In this document: positions 43,740 through 55,245 of the stretch, in pieces | Layout: each line of letters begins with the position of its first letter | Numbering within the stretch: position 1 is the stretch's first letter | NCBI GenBank assembly: GCA_036925085.1 | Contig: JAUPFP010000049.1 | Location: 1,424,144-1,488,143 of the forward strand | Length of the DNA stretch: 64,000 nucleotides | Direction of reading: 5' to 3' | Source: Brachycybe producta | Lineage: Eukaryota; Arthropoda; Diplopoda; Playtdesmida; Andrognathidae | The notes under the pieces: generated by a model | Told to the model about the DNA's origin: nothing | Seen by the model: the letters and a program-made list of their open reading frames with translations, nothing else | Databases searched by the model: none | Translations under genes and position numbers: made by a program

Positions 43740-44420
43740 AATTAGCTACTTTTTTTTGCAAAAAAAAAAGAACTAAAATTAATGAAATTATTTAAATATG
43801 ACAAGAACTTATTAGTAATGTTTTTTCGCTCTGAAACTACAAAAATACACTGTACAGTAGTTTCTAACTTTTACAACTTTAATGGTTTTTTTTTTTTCTA
43901 AACAAAAATTAACGTTTTTATTGTTTATGTGTAATTTCATTGGTGAACATTAATATCAATAATTTATTAGGTAAAAACATGCAAAAAAATATTTACCTTC
44001 AATAATTTCATATAACAAAAACATAAAACATTAATATTTACATTTATAGCAATTTTTTGTAAGTGACACGCCTATAAAAAAATCTTATTTTTTATGAAGT
44101 TACAGTAGTTTCTTCAGATTAAACATTGTTTGTTTTTTTGGTGGGTGTCAACTTCAACAATATTTGAAGGTTACATGTACTTTTTTTTACCTTAAATTTT
44201 GCATAATATATCCATTTTATGCAGCTAGTGTGAGAGCAGCCAGGACAGTTGAAACACATTTCGTTTCAAAATTTATTTTGCATAAGGTATGGGCAGGTGT
44301 AACAAACATTTTTTTAAATATCAGGACATGGTTTATACATTACATATGATGTATTTTAACTTAATTTTGAATGTAAGTAACAAAAAATAATTTTTATTTT
44401 CAAAATGACATTTGTTACCA
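43740..44420. other. Intergenic upstream of B2, no gene seen
   Basis: AT-rich, with A/T runs near 43750 and 43880. It resembles the sequence upstream of B1 in places (AAGTGACACGCCTA at about 37835 and 44062), so the two loci share duplicated upstream DNA. Confidence 0.45.
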
Positions 44421-44430
44421 CTGTTTAAAT

Positions 44431-44730
44431 CAGTGATTCCCAAACTTTTTTGGCTCACGGCAGAGTATTTTTTTACCTTAAGAAATCGCAGCACACTTAG
44501 CAAAACTCACGGCACACCTTTTGGAATCCAGTGGTTTAGTGTGTACATGTAAATAGTCTATTAGGAAAGTTATTTTAATTTGCTTTATAATGTAAAATTT
44601 AAGATTTTCTTGCAATTATTGAAATATAATCTATAAACATCTGCTATAAATGACATCCGAAATTTTGTGGCACACCTGTCAAAACTTATGGCACGCTAGT
44701 ATACTGTGGCACACGATTTGCGAATCACCG
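44431..44730. mobile_element. 300-bp hAT MITE with 8-bp target duplication
   Basis: The left end is CAGTGATTCCCAAAC, and the right end inverted is CGGTGATTCGCAAAT. The flanks GTTTAAAT are at 44423-44430 and 44731-44738. Internal GGCACACC repeats are typical of this kind of hAT element. It has no coding capacity. Confidence 0.88.
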
Positions 44731-45099
44731 GTTTAAATGTATGAAATGAAACCAGATTTTTAATGACATGAATTTACAGTTGTTGCATACTTAATAAATT
44801 GACCTGGCATTAGAACAACTTAAATGTGTGCCCTGTGCATGCATGTGATAAATGTGTAGGCCTATTTGTGGTTTGCAAAATGTTGTTTCCATTGGAGCGA
44901 AAATTTGAACTGTTTGACAACTGGAATCCAAACAACACGACACCAAGAAGGGCACTATGTATAGATCTAATGTAGACAAACCGTATGCGGTGTATAAATA
45001 TTGCTTGTTTTTCATGATCAGAAATTTGTTATAATCCCATACAAAATGCTCAAAATTTACTAACATTTTTACTACATGTATATAGTAGATAGCTACTAT

Positions 45100-45214
45100 G
45101 CATGACAGTGTCAATTTAAACTGGTTTTAAACTGATCACCAAAGTTAAGCAACATTGGGCTTAGTCATTACTAGGATGGGTGACTGCCTGTGAATACTGG
45201 GTGTTGTTGGCATG
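45100..45214 (+). pseudogene. 5S rRNA-like pseudogene
   Basis: CTGATCACCAAAGTTAAGCA, then TACTAGGATGGGTGACTGCC and TGAATACTGGGTGTTGTTGG, match the internal control region and 3' half of animal 5S rRNA with several substitutions. A T-run follows, as in a pol III terminator. The 5' half is much more diverged. It is a retro-copy or SINE-like derivative, not a working 5S gene. Confidence 0.7.
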
Positions 45215-45267
45215 TTTTTTAAAATTATTTGAAAAATGGGATTCGTTAAAAAGTAACCCGTGCTATC

Positions 45268-45487
45268 AAGTAGAGACCTACATAAAGCCATGGGCCGGCA
45301 TTTTTATATTAAAGGCCCATGGGCCTGGTGGGCTTTGTTAGCCTGGTGGGCTATGTGAGCCTGGTGGGCTTCGTGGGCCTAGTGGGCTGTGTGGGCCTCA
45401 TGAGCCTGGTGGGTTGGGCCTAGCATAAAGTCTCATGGGCTGGGCTGGGCTGGGCTTTTTTAAATTTTTACTCAATGTAGGTCTCTA
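45268..45487. mobile_element. Small TIR element with internal GGGCTGGGC-type repeats
   Basis: The ends TAGAGACCTACAT (about 45273) and ATGTAGGTCTCTA (about 45474) are inverted. The interior has repeated GCCTGGTGGGCTTTGTGGGC-like units and a short (GGGCT)n tract. It is a hAT-like non-autonomous element. The target duplication is unclear. Confidence 0.6.
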
Positions 45488-45588
45488 CTAATAAGCAATG
45501 GAAAATTTTTTGATCATAAAAAAGAAGCATACAAATGATTTTTTTTTAGATTTTACCATCCTAGGACAGGCTACACTACTTGTTAATT

Positions 45589-45590
<2 letters not shown>

Positions 45591-45634
<44 letters not shown>
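45591..45634. repeat. (AAT)n microsatellite
   Basis: About 14 uninterrupted trinucleotide units. Confidence 0.95.
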
Positions 45635-45636
<2 letters not shown>

Positions 45637-45984
45637 TTTATTTCATAATTGAAAATGGCACACAAAGGAGAAAAGAAATCCCAACTTACATGCAGCCTTG
45701 ACACAAATAGTTCAGCTTACAATCATAATGTTATCATAATAAGTGATACAAGTCTCAAAATTACAAAACAATAAAATATTTAAAAGTTGGGTACTGTAAC
45801 CTTTCCAGTGATTTTATTAAATGACTTCTAAAAAGTTAAATTTAAAACGTTTGCCTTTTCTATATCTGAACTAGCAAGGTTTAAGTCACTATCAAATAAT
45901 GGAGGTATAGTGATAGTATTTGAATTGGTCATATTATACTTTACATATTGATAAAATTTTGATAATGAACTGGAATTAACAACT

Positions 45985-46690
45985 TTGGCTTCTTGTTATC
46001 ATCTATAATGACTTGTTGCATCACATAATTTAGTAACTATAAATTTATAATGCTCTAAAGCTAACACATCTCCATAACGTGACCAAGTTCGCCAAGCTAA
46101 GCGTTTCTTAGCAAACATTTTCTTTAAGGTATGGGGTATAAATTGATATTTTGTATGATTTTTAAGAGGAACATACATATCAAATAAATCAATTATAATA
46201 GTACGAAAAAGAGACCAAACTGACTCAATGTCTAAATTTTGAAAAACATCGGACCAAGGTATTTCCTGAAGTTTTCCTCTGATAGCCAGGAGACCATTTG
46301 CAGACCAGAATCGGAACTTTAAATTCGATGTAAATGAATACCTCAAATTTAGGGCAAACTCGACAATAACATGGGGAGGCCTATCACATAATGTGAACAG
46401 ATCAGAGGGACACAATGAATGAATCACATCTACAGAGTCAGTTAGTAGGAGACTTAGAATATTCTCACCACGCGTAGCAAAGTTTATTAATTGTTTAAAA
46501 CCTCTCCCCAAAAATAGATCCAAGAAGGCTGTATCACTATTTGCACGTAAAAAATATATAGGCCAAACAATGTCCAGACGATTAAAATCGCCAAGATAAC
46601 TACAGGATAATTCACAGCCAAAATGGTCACAATCGACTCCAAGAAAGGTACTGTGTGTTGTTGTATCATTTGTATGGCAGTTGTTTGTAT
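45985..46690 (-). pseudogene. LINE fragment: endonuclease domain and linker
   Basis: On the minus strand LGDFNRLDIVWP (the GDFN motif of LINE endonucleases), then LINFATRGENILSLLLTDS, followed by a linker ending KKRLAWRTWSRYGD. The reverse transcriptase is absent. A frame change occurs at about 46520. It may be from the same LINE group as 14.6-16.8 kb, which lacks this region. Confidence 0.65.
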
Positions 46691-47280
46691 CGGGTTAACC
46701 GACCGTCACAACTCCGCTTCATTTCCATAACGTCAATGCGACTGTAGGACGCCGGGTGGGGATTTGTACTGACTTGTTTAATTCAAATTGTTTATTTTTT
46801 TTTTTTGATAAAATGTATGTACCTGTACGGTATGTATATACAGTACCCTAAGTTGCCCTAAAATCATTTGCCCTAAAGGGCAAAACAACCTATTATCAGT
46901 GTGACAAACTTACCCAGAACACATATAAGTGAAGAGAGCATGACGTAGAAATAGCGACTCAATTATAAGTTTGAGTGAAAAAAGGAAGGTGAGTCAGAGG
47001 TGAAGAGTGTCAGTACATTTCTAGAGAAGGAGTGCTAGCGGCGCCAACTAATGCTACAGGAACAAAACAAATGATCTACTTGCATTTTTGAGTTAGAATG
47101 TTTTGTTATTTTATGAATGTCATTTTTGTATTGTATACAGTATAGAATCGGTTTTCACTTTCTAATGTATAAAAATAAACAAAGTTGCTATTGGTTTCAA
47201 AAAGCATTCAATGTTATTCCTATTTAAGCTTTGGACTATTTACAATTATCATTTGAAAACATATTTTCATAAATAAGCAC
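46690..47280. other. Upstream region of B3, no gene seen
   Basis: It contains a short GGGCAAATG-family piece (GTTGCCCTAAAATCATTTGC at about 46852) and otherwise AT-rich DNA. A candidate promoter cannot be singled out. Confidence 0.4.
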
Positions 47281-47291
47281 AGTTGGAAACA

Positions 47292-50200
47292 ATGTTAGAA
47301 AATATTAAAAACCGTACACTCGCTAGTGCCCTTAGGGAAACTATATTTGTGTTGGATTTCTTTTTTGTATCCATGAAGCCACCGGAGAAATCCGGTGCTT
47401 TCGCATCATTTGTCAGGCTTTGTGTTTGCATTTGCGGATGTTTCCAAGTGATGTACATCCTACTCGTATTCTGTATTTTTTTTGTTGACGATGAAGTTGA
47501 AGATATGGATGATGACAATATTTTCACAGTATTTATCATATTTGTTGTTACTGTAGCAGTCTATGGTCTTAATTACCTAATTCTAAATTTAAATGCTGTT
47601 CAGTTGAGAGCACTTTATACACTAATGACCAACAGCAGAATACATGCAAAAAGCAACACACACAAAAAAATACAAATTATCTCGAGAGGAGTCCTTTTGA
47701 GTTGTTCATTTGTTGCATTTTGCTTACTTTGTTTGCTGAAAGGGGAAATTATGTTAACAAATGATATTTTGACTATGTTTGGAATGATTATAGTGTTTTT
47801 GTCCTTATTATTTGCTACATCAAATGTTCTTATACTTGTGATAGTTGTATTGATCTGTTTTTACATAAAGGAAGAGTTAAAGCAATTGCGAAAGGACATT
47901 CTTGAAGCTAAAACCGCACCAGGTTACTTATTACGACACACATTTCGAAGGATGCTTGTTTCTCACAACAATTTGCTAAAACTTCTTACAACAGCTGATT
48001 CCTGCTTCTCCTATCATTTTTTGACACTCACAGTATATCAATGTATTATGTCTGCTTATTTTGTGCGATTATGCGTCAATGTGTCTGCTGGGATACAACT
48101 TTTTTTAGACTCGAGTATTGTTCTATTTTTGGCAATACCAGTGTATTCCGTCATCTCTAGCTTAATGTGGTTAATTTATGCGTCAAGACTCAACTTTGAG
48201 GTAAGATTCTGACGACTATTTTGCGTAAAAAAAAGAAAGAAGCAGAGATTAGATATATCTATAGATTGAAATAAAAATCCTAATTTTTTTCGACATTTCT
48301 GCTTTATTTGCATTTAAGAGTTTTCTCACATAGCACGCTTCAGGTACATTTTGAAGCATTTTGAAGCAAAACTATTTGTAGAAATAAAAAATTCAAATAT
48401 GTCATTTACGTAGAAGTATCACGTCGGTTAAAGATTTCTGTTGGTGGGCAAACCCAACTTGACCCAACCTTGACTTAGGGCGACCACAAACGACGGACAG
48501 TTGGTGACGGACTAAATTGTAGTAAGGTCAGCACACACGACCAACAGTTTGTTAGACGTCTGATGCCGCGACAAAACACAAGCGCGCACGACTGTCAGTT
48601 TTTCGGTGGTTGTGCTTATGTGTGAATGCCTGCCATCATGCACGCACCGTCCGGAAACTATGTAAAAACTATATAAACCACCCCATTAATTAGTAGTTCA
48701 TGTGCCGAGTACAGGATCTCGATCCTACCGCTGACAATTGAGTCTGTTGGAAAAATGGAACATGTCCTATATTTTTTGTCGGTCCGGCTATTTAGTCAGC
48801 CATGTACGTTGCGCTGTAAGAAGCCATAATGTTTATTCTGACCGACTAAACTGTCTGCCGCCGATTGCCTGTAGTCCAAAAGGAAAAATTTGATTCTATT
48901 CTGTTAGTCTACGTTTCACGAGTAATTTCAAGTTGAAATTGATAATTATTTTGAAACCACTTAAAGATATTTTCATATATATTTAAAATAAATTTTCCAT
49001 TTCAGTTTAGAAAATTAGGTTTTCTTATTTTTTTCAATTTTGATGTGATTTCAACTTGTCATAATAGTATTGTCTTAGATATCAATACATATCCTTTTCA
49101 TTATGCATTTTTTCGAATTTTAAAGTTGTTTTCAAATGGCAAAGTATTCACACTTCTAGTGATATTTTGTCCCAAAAGTTAAACATAATAATAACTTTTA
49201 AATAACAAATTTATGCATTCATTTTCAATAATACAAATTATTTTTATCTTAAAGGTAATGCAGACACTCACCTCAATTCAACCCATTTTAATGAATGAAG
49301 AAAATCATTATTGCGTTCGTTTGACTAAGGAGGTATGGTAGTATGGTACACTCGTTCACTTTAACATTTTATTTTTCTTCATCATCATCAGGGCAAGAAG
49401 GTTCATGCACTTAAGAGCAACAAAATATGCATGTACTCATGCAACAAAAAACAACTAAATATGCCATTAAATATGCACTATAAAAAATCTTATTCAAAAT
49501 TTCACCCATGGAAATTGAAGAAAATGGCAAAAAGCAACATTTTTAAATTTTCAAATTCAAAACTTCATCGATTTTTTGTCAAAAAATTTTAATATTAAGA
49601 AAAATTTCTCTCAACATCAAAGGATGTACGAGGAGTGTAAGTGGTTCAGAGTATCGTTTGTATCAAGTTCATCGTTAATTTCATTTATAAGATGAACCTG
49701 ATTCTATGTTCTCCTTATACAGTATATTTCCACAATTTTCAGAAAGTCATAAAAGTTCTGAGACTTTTTTTTTTTTTGAAAATATTGCAAAAATTACAAT
49801 TTATGCACTTTTTTTTTGCCAACATATAGGCATACAATGTGTCCAGGACTGCCGCGTGCGGTTGTGCAGGTTGTGTACCGCACAACCTCGCCTGATGACA
49901 GGGGCGCCATTTGGCGTTAAGTTAAAAAATTCCTACAAAAAAATTTCTGCCCTACCAAAAGTGTTTAGCCAATGGCAATGAGTGCTACATTGCATGACTT
50001 TTCCTTCTTCATTTTCTGTCTAAAGGGTGGATTACATCATTTCTTTTACTCATTACTAGCGTGCTAGCTATGGGGCGATTGCGGTCTGTTATTATTTTTA
50101 TGTGCAAGTTTCTGTGCCAAAAAATGATATATATTATGAAAATTGTATGACCTGATTGGCGCCCCGTGAATTGGAAAAGCACAAGGATTCAAACATTTTT

Positions 50201-50936
50201 AAAATTCGAAAAAATGTGTCAAAAGCCAAGGCTGGATAATACGAGCGTAAGTCTGAATTTTATTTAATACTCTTGGACTTCGCAAAAAGCTTTTGACAGT
50301 GAGAAGGACTCTTTTCTGATTAATAAGTTGACATCATTTTATATTAACAGCCAAGAAGTCACATGGAAATGTCATCCTTCCTATTTAGTAGACAACAGCA
50401 TAGCCAAATTGATGGTGTTGTCTCACACTAGAATGTAGTTAGACTTCAGTATTTTCTTCCAGCAGAAGTTCTATTTTAGAATAAATTCAATTTGACAATG
50501 TCTACAGTAGACATTGTCTAAATGACAATCACTTCTGATTGGGAATTATCCCCCTGCCACATGACTTTCAAGCAGATTGCAGATGTACTGAGTTGAATCT
50601 TTATTCAACTCAGTACATCTGCATGTTTAAAAATATAATAAAATTTATTTAATAATTTAGTAGGGCGTAATTATATTTGCATATATTGTAGATGGTGAAT
50701 TGGCTTTGGTACACATATTTTTTGATGGCGAAACCAGTAGGGTTTCATTTTGGAGGCTTTACTATGTTGGATTCGCTCATGATTGTGGAAGTAAGTAATG
50801 ATTAAATCATTTTGAGAAATATATACGGGCATACTTTCAACTATAATTATTATTATATTTTCAGGTATTGTTTTTTACGATTGATTGTGCGAATTTAGTT
50901 TTAAGTAATCGTCGACATGGCAAAGTGTTTCTTTAA
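47292..50936 (+). CDS. Gustatory receptor-like (GRL) seven-transmembrane chemoreceptor B3
   Basis: Four exons: 47292-48200, 49255-49332, 50692-50790 and 50865-50936, three phase-0 introns with GT donors (GTAAGA, GTATGG, GTAAGT), 385 residues. The start ATG at 47292 gives MLENIKNRTLASALRETIF, aligned with the B2 start; the frame runs on upstream without another ATG. Exon 1 ends IYASRLNFE; exon 2 is VMQTLTSIQPILMNEENHYC...; exon 3 VNWLWYTYFLMAKPVGFHFG...; exon 4 VLFFTIDCANLVLSNRRHGK. It is the only member on the + strand and the most diverged B copy. Intron 2 contains a hAT-like repeat (49888-50175) and two perfect hairpins. All frames are open, so it is probably functional. Confidence 0.82.
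49888..50175. mobile_element. hAT-like non-autonomous repeat in B3 intron 2
   Basis: It starts near CAGGGGCGCCATTTGGCG and ends near GATTGGCGCCCCG, an imperfect inverted pair around GGCGCC. The interior (TTCTGCCCTAC, AAGTGTTTAGCCAATGGCAA, ATTACTAGCGTGCTAGCTAT) recurs at 59115-59560. Confidence 0.6.
50494..50518. repeat. Perfect 12-bp inverted repeat, 1-nt loop
   Basis: GACAATGTCTAC-A-GTAGACATTGTC, in B3 intron 2. Confidence 0.9.
50579..50622. repeat. Perfect 20-bp inverted repeat, 4-nt loop
   Basis: GCAGATGTACTGAGTTGAAT at 50579-50598 pairs exactly with 50603-50622 across the loop CTTT. It lies 60 bp after another perfect hairpin and 70 bp before B3 exon 3. Confidence 0.9.
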
Positions 50937-50939
50937 AAA

Positions 50940-52780
50940 ACCTAAATAGATATTGAATTTACTTCATCGCACTTGATTACTAGCCTGCACTTTGTGGTTC
51001 ATTACTGAGATCAAGTTTGCATAAATGCACAAAACACATGGTACAATCTGCAAACCCGTTTGACTCGCTGTGATACCATGTAAGTGTCCTATGCGTAATA
51101 ATAATAATCAATTTAGATTTAACTAAAAATCAAAAAATAAATAAATGCATAAAGTCCCATCATTTATCTTACAGTATTTTTTGTTTGTAAGAAAAGAAAA
51201 GTTTTTTTGCATCAAAATTGCTTTAATAATGGATATTCACTTATTACATTAGATATTTTCTACGTTTTTCCATATAATGCTCATTTTTATTTGCATAAAA
51301 CGAACAGTTTTATAATTGCATTTATATTTATTAATTAATGTTGTGATTGAGGGGAGGGGGGGAGAGAGAAAAAGGGATTTTACTTATTTGCTTCACGTAG
51401 ACCTACTTTACACAAACCGAGCTAACACCTTTTACTTGTGACGACACGAGATTTTTTCGTTATTTTGTTCACACAATTTTGGCATGTATGGCACTGAAAA
51501 ATAAATTTTAATCTCACCCTATTGTCCACACATAAAATTAAAAATCACACAAAGAAAACGCAATATTTCGAGAAAACCACAGGAAACCGCAAACTCACAA
51601 AGAATCCGAAAAATTGCATAAACCGCAGATTCACAAAACTTGCATATTGTTAATTTATCTATATATCGTAGATGATGTATGCATCATAATAAAATTACGA
51701 AGCAAAATTGTTCAACATTCTAACTAAGTTGTAATCATTCTAAGTTTAACTGTTGTTCTTGTATCAAAGTAAGATAATCGGAAAATATTCGTAATTAATT
51801 AAATATTCCAAATTCTAATTAAATAATTTATTTGTAGACCTAGGGGCCTAATTACAGAAATGGAATATGGACTGTTATATTACAGTAAATTGTCATATAT
51901 AGATCGAAACCTTGTAATAGTGACAAAAGCAAATGACAAAATATTATTATGACACATTTTGTCATACGACTGCTATTAACTGGTGTACAACAAAGTAATA
52001 ACCTTATTTAGTATAGGGTCTAATACTAGTAGACACAATATCATGCTAAGAGGTTTAAAAAAATATTAAAATTGTTGCCATTTTATTGACTATTAGGTGA
52101 AGGGGGAGCCCAATCATCAAAAGCCTTCTTGGCTTAATTTGCCCCTGTTTATACGCTCGTTGAGCACATCCATCTACATAATAATAATGTGGCCGCTCGA
52201 TGAAAAGCGCTTGAACGAGCTGCTAAAAATTCACGAAAAGGTAAAGTGCAACGAGTTGGCATGTGTTACTGACATATTCATAAGTCATCATGACTCTTAA
52301 TGTACAGGGCTTTTGTTTGAACTTGTGGTTTTTTTTTTCTTCTTTCTTTAAACCAAAATCGAACTAAACTCACATTCGTGAATGTCATTCATAGAAAGGA
52401 GTTTTCTATAATTTCCATAGAATACAACGCTTTCATTTCAATTGTGTACATTTGCTAAAGTCAAAAGTAAATAACTTTTCATTGAATGTTTCTATTGACA
52501 ACAAACATGGTATAACTAAACTAATATTAACAACGGGTACACTGAACCATATAAACTATTGTTTACACACTGAACCATACAACATTTTTGTTGCACCCAA
52601 TATAGAAAAAAATAGATTTCTAAAAGATTTTTTTTAAATTTAGTTTAAAATTGAAGAAATCTTAGGCACTTTTTGTAAAATGATGATTTTACTTCAGGGA
52701 TTCTGTTATACATACGTATAAATATCATTCTTCGTTTTTGAAGTGGCGCCTCTAGCGGGACTATGGTATATGAACATGAA
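50940..52780. other. Intergenic, no gene seen
   Basis: AT-rich. A purine tract lies at about 51350-51375. A segment at 51838-52000 (CTAGGGGCCTAATTACAGAA, then TATGACACATTTTGTCATAC) is related to sequence at about 63150-63310. Short open frames show no domain. Confidence 0.4.
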
Positions 52781-52859
52781 TATCAAAAGTCAAACTTTGG
52801 ACGAGTTCATTTTGTAGTTATATAGGGTGGATTTTTTTATATATATTATTATAAAAAGT

Positions 52860-52987
52860 ATGGCCGATGAAGAACTACAGCTGTGTTCTGTCAAAAAGTG
52901 TCTGTAAAGTGTTACCTGTTTTGGTTGTGGTCTATTATCAGGAAAACGCGAGTCACAAACACGGTAACAACAACGTTTTCCAACCAT
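52860..52987 (-). pseudogene. Possible THAP-type zinc-finger fragment
   Basis: The frame from an internal Met at 52987 reads MVGKRCCYRVCDSRF, then QVTLYRHFLTEH, which resembles the Cx4C start and following strand of a THAP domain, as in P-element-like transposases. The distal C/H pair is absent. It is most likely a transposon relic. The match is short, so this is a weak call. Confidence 0.3.
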
Positions 52988-53449
52988 TTTTTGCTTAGGA
53001 GTCGAAACGACAACTGGGCCGACATTAAAAAAAATCATGTACGAGATTAACTAAGATTTACACAAATTCACAGCAGAATATCACATATGGAAATTCATTT
53101 TACTTTTTTATCCGCATTTTACTGGATTCCTAGAATAGAATTAAAATTGGAAAATCCAGTAAAACGTGAAAAAACTAAAATAACTTGTAATACAGTATAT
53201 GATTCACCCCCAATGTCTTCCCCTTTGCAAAAAAAACAAAACAATCTAGCTAACGATTTTCTTTTAAAATAATGCCACCAGGCGGAGCTGGCGTCACTTT
53301 TGCCTTATTTATTTTGCCTATGAACATGCATTTAACGCTTTAACATGTGGAAGATAGGGAGTTGCCAGTCCAGTAGAGTAATAGTCTAAGGTTTGACTAT
53401 CGAGTAGTTGACTATCGCGATAGTATTCATATCGCTATCGGAACATCAC

Positions 53450-53762
53450 TAGTTCTAAGTCGTTTTTTAATGGAAGTTCCTCAAATGTTTCGGTGACGGT
53501 TTTTTGCTCCTAAGGGAGTTAACATGGAGTTAAAAAACGTAAGATTTTAAACGTTATTAAAAAATAGAAGGACCTTTTCAAAAATGATATAAATCGAGCA
53601 CGTGAAGAACAATACTTTTTATTGCATTTTGCACTTTACTGTATTTTAATTGAGCGATTGTGAGGCGATTTCTTGCAGTTTTAGTAACACTATATAAGAA
53701 CACTCATTTGTCTCGTTGTCGTCTGCTTAAAACAACAAGATGGACGTGGATCTAGGCTCTTA
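53450..53762. repeat. Single copy of the 193-bp repeat unit with promoter-like tail
   Basis: It matches the last unit and tail at 41025-41324 nearly base for base (GATATAAATCGAGCACGTGA, TTGAGCGATTGTGAGGCGAT, ACTATATAAGAAC, ATGGACGTGGATCTAGG). Both copies stop at the same point, GGCTCTTAA. Confidence 0.85.
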
Positions 53763-54697
53763 ATAATATTCTGGGTGCTACTTTGATGTTTATTCAAATG
53801 ATACTGCATAGGTCAATTAAAAATAAACAAAATAAAATTTCTATTGTTGTTATGTATATAAAAACTATAACATTTCGAACTATGTGTTTGTTTGTTTCTT
53901 TGTATTATGAAAATTGCTTTATTTTTCTGTTTGTATGTGGTGTTTGCATGTTTGGATGTTTGTGGCAAGAATTATTATTACTGCTGACTTCCACGTGAAA
54001 ACGTCGTTACTGTAGTAGTTTTGATACTCTCGTGTCTGGACAACAACTTTAAAAACAAATTTATTCCAGTTTACGCTTGTGCATACCGAGCGACACCATG
54101 CTCGCATATTTACGTGTTCCGCGCATAAAAAGGAATGATCGGAAGAGAGGTAGAAGTTGGGAATTCGACCATCTATTTATAAAAAGCCAAACATATTTTT
54201 AACGCATCAGGCATTACAAAATTAAGAGTAGTCATTCTAGTCATATTTGTTACCTAAGTCACAAAGATTATCGTGTGATTCACTGACTTTTGGCAGTAAA
54301 CACTGGAAATTTGGCATCCTGTATGCCCAATGGTCATAATAGCCACATGACGAGGAATCCGAACTACTGGCTGTTAAAAGTGATTTATTCAAATAAAAGA
54401 AAAAAAGATTACGGCATGTTTAAAAGTATTTTTGGCAAGAGTTTAGTGCAATGGTTCCCAAAATTGATACAGTGTGACCTTTAGTGCCACAGATGTCACC
54501 TGCCAGAATATTGCAGGTTTTAATTCTTATAAGAAACTACTTAAAAAGTGTCGTGACTGCTACCCAATAATCATAAATTTACACAGAAACAATAGGATTT
54601 TATTAATATGGCACAAGTTAATATCTATATTTTAAAAATAACACCCACACACTGAATGACGTGGAACATTCTTGATATAATTATTATATATATAATA

Positions 54698-54703
54698 TCC
54701 CAG

Positions 54704-54737
<34 letters not shown>

Positions 54738-54990
54738 AGTAACAAAAACCATTGAAGCACGTCGGAATTTATATAAATTTGTATAAATGAACCGTTTTTT
54801 TTTTTCTTAAGGTCAACTATATGTTGAACTCTTCTTTTGGAAAGTGTAGAAGGGGGGGGGGAGAGAAAGAAAAGTGGGAGGGGGTGACTGAAATTGAAAT
54901 GAAAGGAGTAAAAAAAGGAAAAAACGATGCGCATGCGCACAATTGCCTGTGAATTTTGCTCCCTTCATTTATAACGGGTTACCCCACTAG
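54698..54990 (+). mobile_element. Non-autonomous Helitron, 293 bp
   Basis: It starts TCCCAGGTCTGTG after A, includes (GT)n and GCGCATGCGCACAATTGCCT, and ends with a hairpin-like segment and GGGTTACCCCACTAG before T. It is closely related to the copy at 25721, but the 3' hairpin has one change (CATTTATAAC). Confidence 0.85.
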
Positions 54991-55245
54991 TAATAAATAT
55001 TACAATAGCTGCTACTGCTAGGGTGCTTGCTTAGCCAGACTGATTCACTCATTGAAAAAAAAGAGGAAAGTCAATTTGTGATATTATGTGGTTGCTCTTT
55101 GGGTTTTTCACAATTTTGAAACGTTGCCTCTCTTTTCATATCTGGAACGTCTGCTGCCATCTAGGATGGATTTAATGAATGTTGTCGATTTATGGTTGTT
55201 GTTGCACGTGTTGATGTAATTTTGGAAACTACAATGTATATAAAT

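Noticed and set aside
47267-47539. Minus-strand open frame at the start of B3
   Set aside because: It is the antisense shadow of B3 exon 1, which has paralog support.
50579-50622. microRNA precursor
   Set aside because: The arms are perfect, only 20 bp, and the loop is 4 nt, too short and too perfect for a typical animal pre-miRNA. The same holds for 7551-7594.
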